The notes below the pieces were generated by a model, which did not search any database, had not been told where the DNA came from, and was given only the letters and a program-made list of their open reading frames with translations. Position numbers and translations under genes: made by a program. Source: Spirochaetaceae bacterium (GTDB lineage: Bacteria > Spirochaetota > Spirochaetia > SZUA-6 > Bin103). From it: DNA of 37,301 nt. Shown in pieces: positions 35,599 to 37,301 of the stretch; the first letter of the stretch is position 1; each line of letters begins with the position of its first letter. The DNA lies in NCBI GenBank assembly GCA_028821475.1, contig JAPPGB010000112.1, positions 1-37,301 on the forward strand, given 5' to 3'.

Positions 35599-35880
35599 CT
35601 GACGTACATCGTAGATTCGGACGTCTTCATCACGGCGAAAAATCTGTACTACTCGTTCGACATCTGCCCCGGATTCTGGAAGAGCGTGGTTCATCACCAC
35701 CGGGCCGGCCGGGTCTTCAGCGTCGACAGGGCTCGCAGTGAATTGCTTGCGACGCTGGACCCACATCATGACGTCCGTGTACGCGAGCATCACCTCGGCG
35801 ACATCCGAGGGGACGAAGAACCCTTCCGGGACTTGTTCCTTTACCCATCGGACGAGATCCTCATCGGGGTGACTCGATGA
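35599..35880 (+). pseudogene. truncated DUF4411 (PIN-like) gene
   Basis: The frame reads YIVDSDVFITAKNLYYSFD, then CPGFWKSV and RAGRVFSVDRARSELL. This is a clear DUF4411 beginning with its first acidic residue. After about 50 residues the resemblance stops, and the frame ends at 35880, giving 93 residues where the family has about 160. There is no ATG, GTG or TTG before the conserved start; CTG at 35599 is the nearest candidate. A GTG at 35588 would fit if five bases (GACGT, 35601-35605) were removed. The gene is probably dead. The remaining tail is of unknown origin. Confidence 0.65.
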
Positions 35881-35966
35881 GCAGGGAGAAGAACGTGGCT
35901 ACGGTGAGGACTGACAGACCGGCATGCGCGAAAGCCGCCTACGACTAGTAGCCCGAAGCGATCGAG

Positions 35967-37301
35967 TCAAGAAAGCTGGTGAGAACTATCGGCTCTCCAC
36001 CGATTTGATCCCATGATCTCCTCTACTCCGACGATGATGCGAATAGATTCGTCTCTGGTAACTGTCGAATTCGTGTGTGCAATATTATTTCGTACCTTCA
36101 ACCAACTCAAGATCTGCTGAGTCTCGTACTTGGCGAGATAACCTTGCGCCTTAGCCGTCTCTACTAGTTTCCTAAGGGACATAAATCGGTCGCTTTTCGG
36201 TGACGGAATGTCGATCCGGTACCGCAACTTTGTTTCCAGGTATGTTATGGCTGACAGGACTGCTGCACTGTATTCCTGTTGATTGAACAAGCGATGCGCA
36301 TCCCGCGCCAAGGCTGGGTCGGTCTTCTCCAATCCATCTCGAAACCAACGATCCAGTTCGCGGAGGAAATTCTCTGTATCTATAACTTCCGGAGCTGGTC
36401 TTTGAATTACGTCGATACCTCTCATGTACGTCGGCGTCTTCGTTCCGTCTTCTATGACAGCGAGTACTGATGAAGAATCTCTCCGCAGATCTGCGACAAG
36501 AACTGTCTCCAGTGACGCTCCATTGGACGCATCTATCACGACGTAAGCCGCTTGATGAATAAGGGCTTCCTGCATAGCCACCTCGCTTCCAGGTGGAGAA
36601 ACGACATCGTTAACCGTAACCGGTACAAGCCCGAGAGATCGAATAACCGGGAACACATGTTGGCGGTAGAATGGCCGGACGGTTAGCGGTAGAACGAAGT
36701 GACACAGGTTGTTTGCGGCGTCGGCAGGAAGCTGAGATTGTTGCAGCAACTGCTCTTCAAGGATGTGACTATGAGAAATGATCTGTTGGAGCCAATGTTG
36801 CTTCAACTCCTGAAATGTGTTACGAAGCACCTCACCGTATCTGTTCTTATCCTGAGCCAAGTTGATTGCGGTTATCCCACGGCGTTCAAAACGGGCCACT
36901 TCCGCCAAGCTAGCTCCGACACACAACGCGTAGGCGCGAGGTCTATCTCTGCCCAAACGCTCGCCAATCATTTCCCATAACTGTCGGAAGTCAGGGTCGT
37001 CGAAGCTATACCCAATTAGTACTGGAGTTCTCGTAATAAGAAGATTCGCAAGAAACGTCGCGACAATCGGAAAGCGAGAAAGAAATGTATCGTAATCACG
37101 CTCGGTGACGATCAAGCGTTGGGAGTGGCTGAGGTCGCCGTGTAGTTTTAACAGGTTTACTTGTGAGCCCGCGAAGTTCGTTGACAATTGATCTTCGCCA
37201 ATTAGCGGATTACAGCGTCTCGAAACGAGTGCATACTGTTGCTCAAGTAGAGTCGAGGAGAGGCGCGCTCTGCCGCAGGCGGAGGGAGTAGCTGTTGCCG
37301 G
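35967..37301 (-). CDS. SIR2-domain defence protein with HEPN-like C-terminus (5' end outside the window)
   Basis: The frame is open to the window edge, giving 444 visible residues without a needed start. At 37100-37230 it reads RRCNPLIGEDQLS and LLKLHGDL, then VLIGYSFDDPDFRQLW, typical of bacterial SIR2-like NAD-cleaving domains. The middle part, with VFPVIRSLGLVPVTVND and AAYVVIDASNGASLETV, resembles a nucleotide-binding alpha/beta domain (TIR/deoxyribosyltransferase-like). The C-terminal 130 residues are helical and contain RNNIAH, an Rx4H motif of HEPN RNases. Known SIR2 defence proteins kill infected cells by destroying NAD. The missing 5' end holds the catalytic N-terminal part. It is AT-richer than the chromosome. 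Confidence 0.82.
   Translation of the reverse strand, partial: PATATPSACGRARLSSTLLEQQYALVSRRCNPLIGEDQLSTNFAGSQVNLLKLHGDLSHSQRLIVTERDYDTFLSRFPIVATFLANLLITRTPVLIGYSFDDPDFRQLWEMIGERLGRDRPRAYALCVGASLAEVARFERRGITAINLAQDKNRYGEVLRNTFQELKQHWLQQIISHSHILEEQLLQQSQLPADAANNLCHFVLPLTVRPFYRQHVFPVIRSLGLVPVTVNDVVSPPGSEVAMQEALIHQAAYVVIDASNGASLETVLVADLRRDSSSVLAVIEDGTKTPTYMRGIDVIQRPAPEVIDTENFLRELDRWFRDGLEKTDPALARDAHRLFNQQEYSAAVLSAITYLETKLRYRIDIPSPKSDRFMSLRKLVETAKAQGYLAKYETQQILSWLKVRNNIAHTNSTVTRDESIRIIVGVEEIMGSNRWRADSSHQLS

Overview
This is a 37.3 kb piece of a G+C-rich bacterial chromosome, probably from a draft or metagenome assembly, because it opens with a run of 51 C. I cannot name the organism. The housekeeping genes have strongly GC-biased codon use, while several defence and orphan genes are visibly AT-richer, which suggests acquisition by transfer.

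Left part (1-11 kb, mostly metabolism). A fused relic of an AbiE toxin-antitoxin pair is followed by a polytopic membrane protein and, on the other strand, a DUF368 transporter. Then comes a cluster for a molybdenum hydroxylase: FAD subunit, [2Fe-2S] subunit, MoaD-like carrier, XdhC chaperone and MocA-like cytidylyltransferase. The catalytic large subunit is absent. A Fic protein with a clear inverted-repeat operator follows. A two-gene operon (Gfo/Idh/MocA oxidoreductase, then D-2-hydroxyacid dehydrogenase) closes this part.

Middle (11-18.5 kb, a scrambled accessory zone). The oxidoreductase/dehydrogenase cassette recurs twice as decayed copies (about 14.25-14.78 kb and 15.88-17.12 kb). Between and after the copies lie an XRE-ImmA/IrrE + DUF4411 toxin-antitoxin-like pair, a small conserved-looking hypothetical, a helical orphan protein and a four-helix membrane protein.

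Right part (18.5-37.3 kb, defence island). After manA there is a DNA phosphorothioation locus: a two-piece phosphorothioation-associated methyltransferase, a cysteine desulfurase (SspA type), a DUF4007 protein (SspB type), a large ATPase (SspC type) and a PP-loop sulfurtransferase (SspD type). The last four are tightly packed or overlapping. Converging on it is a second operon, SF2 helicase - GHKL ATPase - PLD nuclease, which is a good candidate for the restriction arm. Next come a DUF4143 ATPase, a second XRE-ImmA/IrrE gene with a truncated DUF4411 partner, and a SIR2 protein with a HEPN-like C-terminus that runs off the window end. The expected logic is that SspA-D place sulfur in the DNA backbone as a self mark, while the helicase/GHKL/PLD module attacks or blocks unmarked DNA. 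The SIR2 protein would be an independent NAD-depleting defence.
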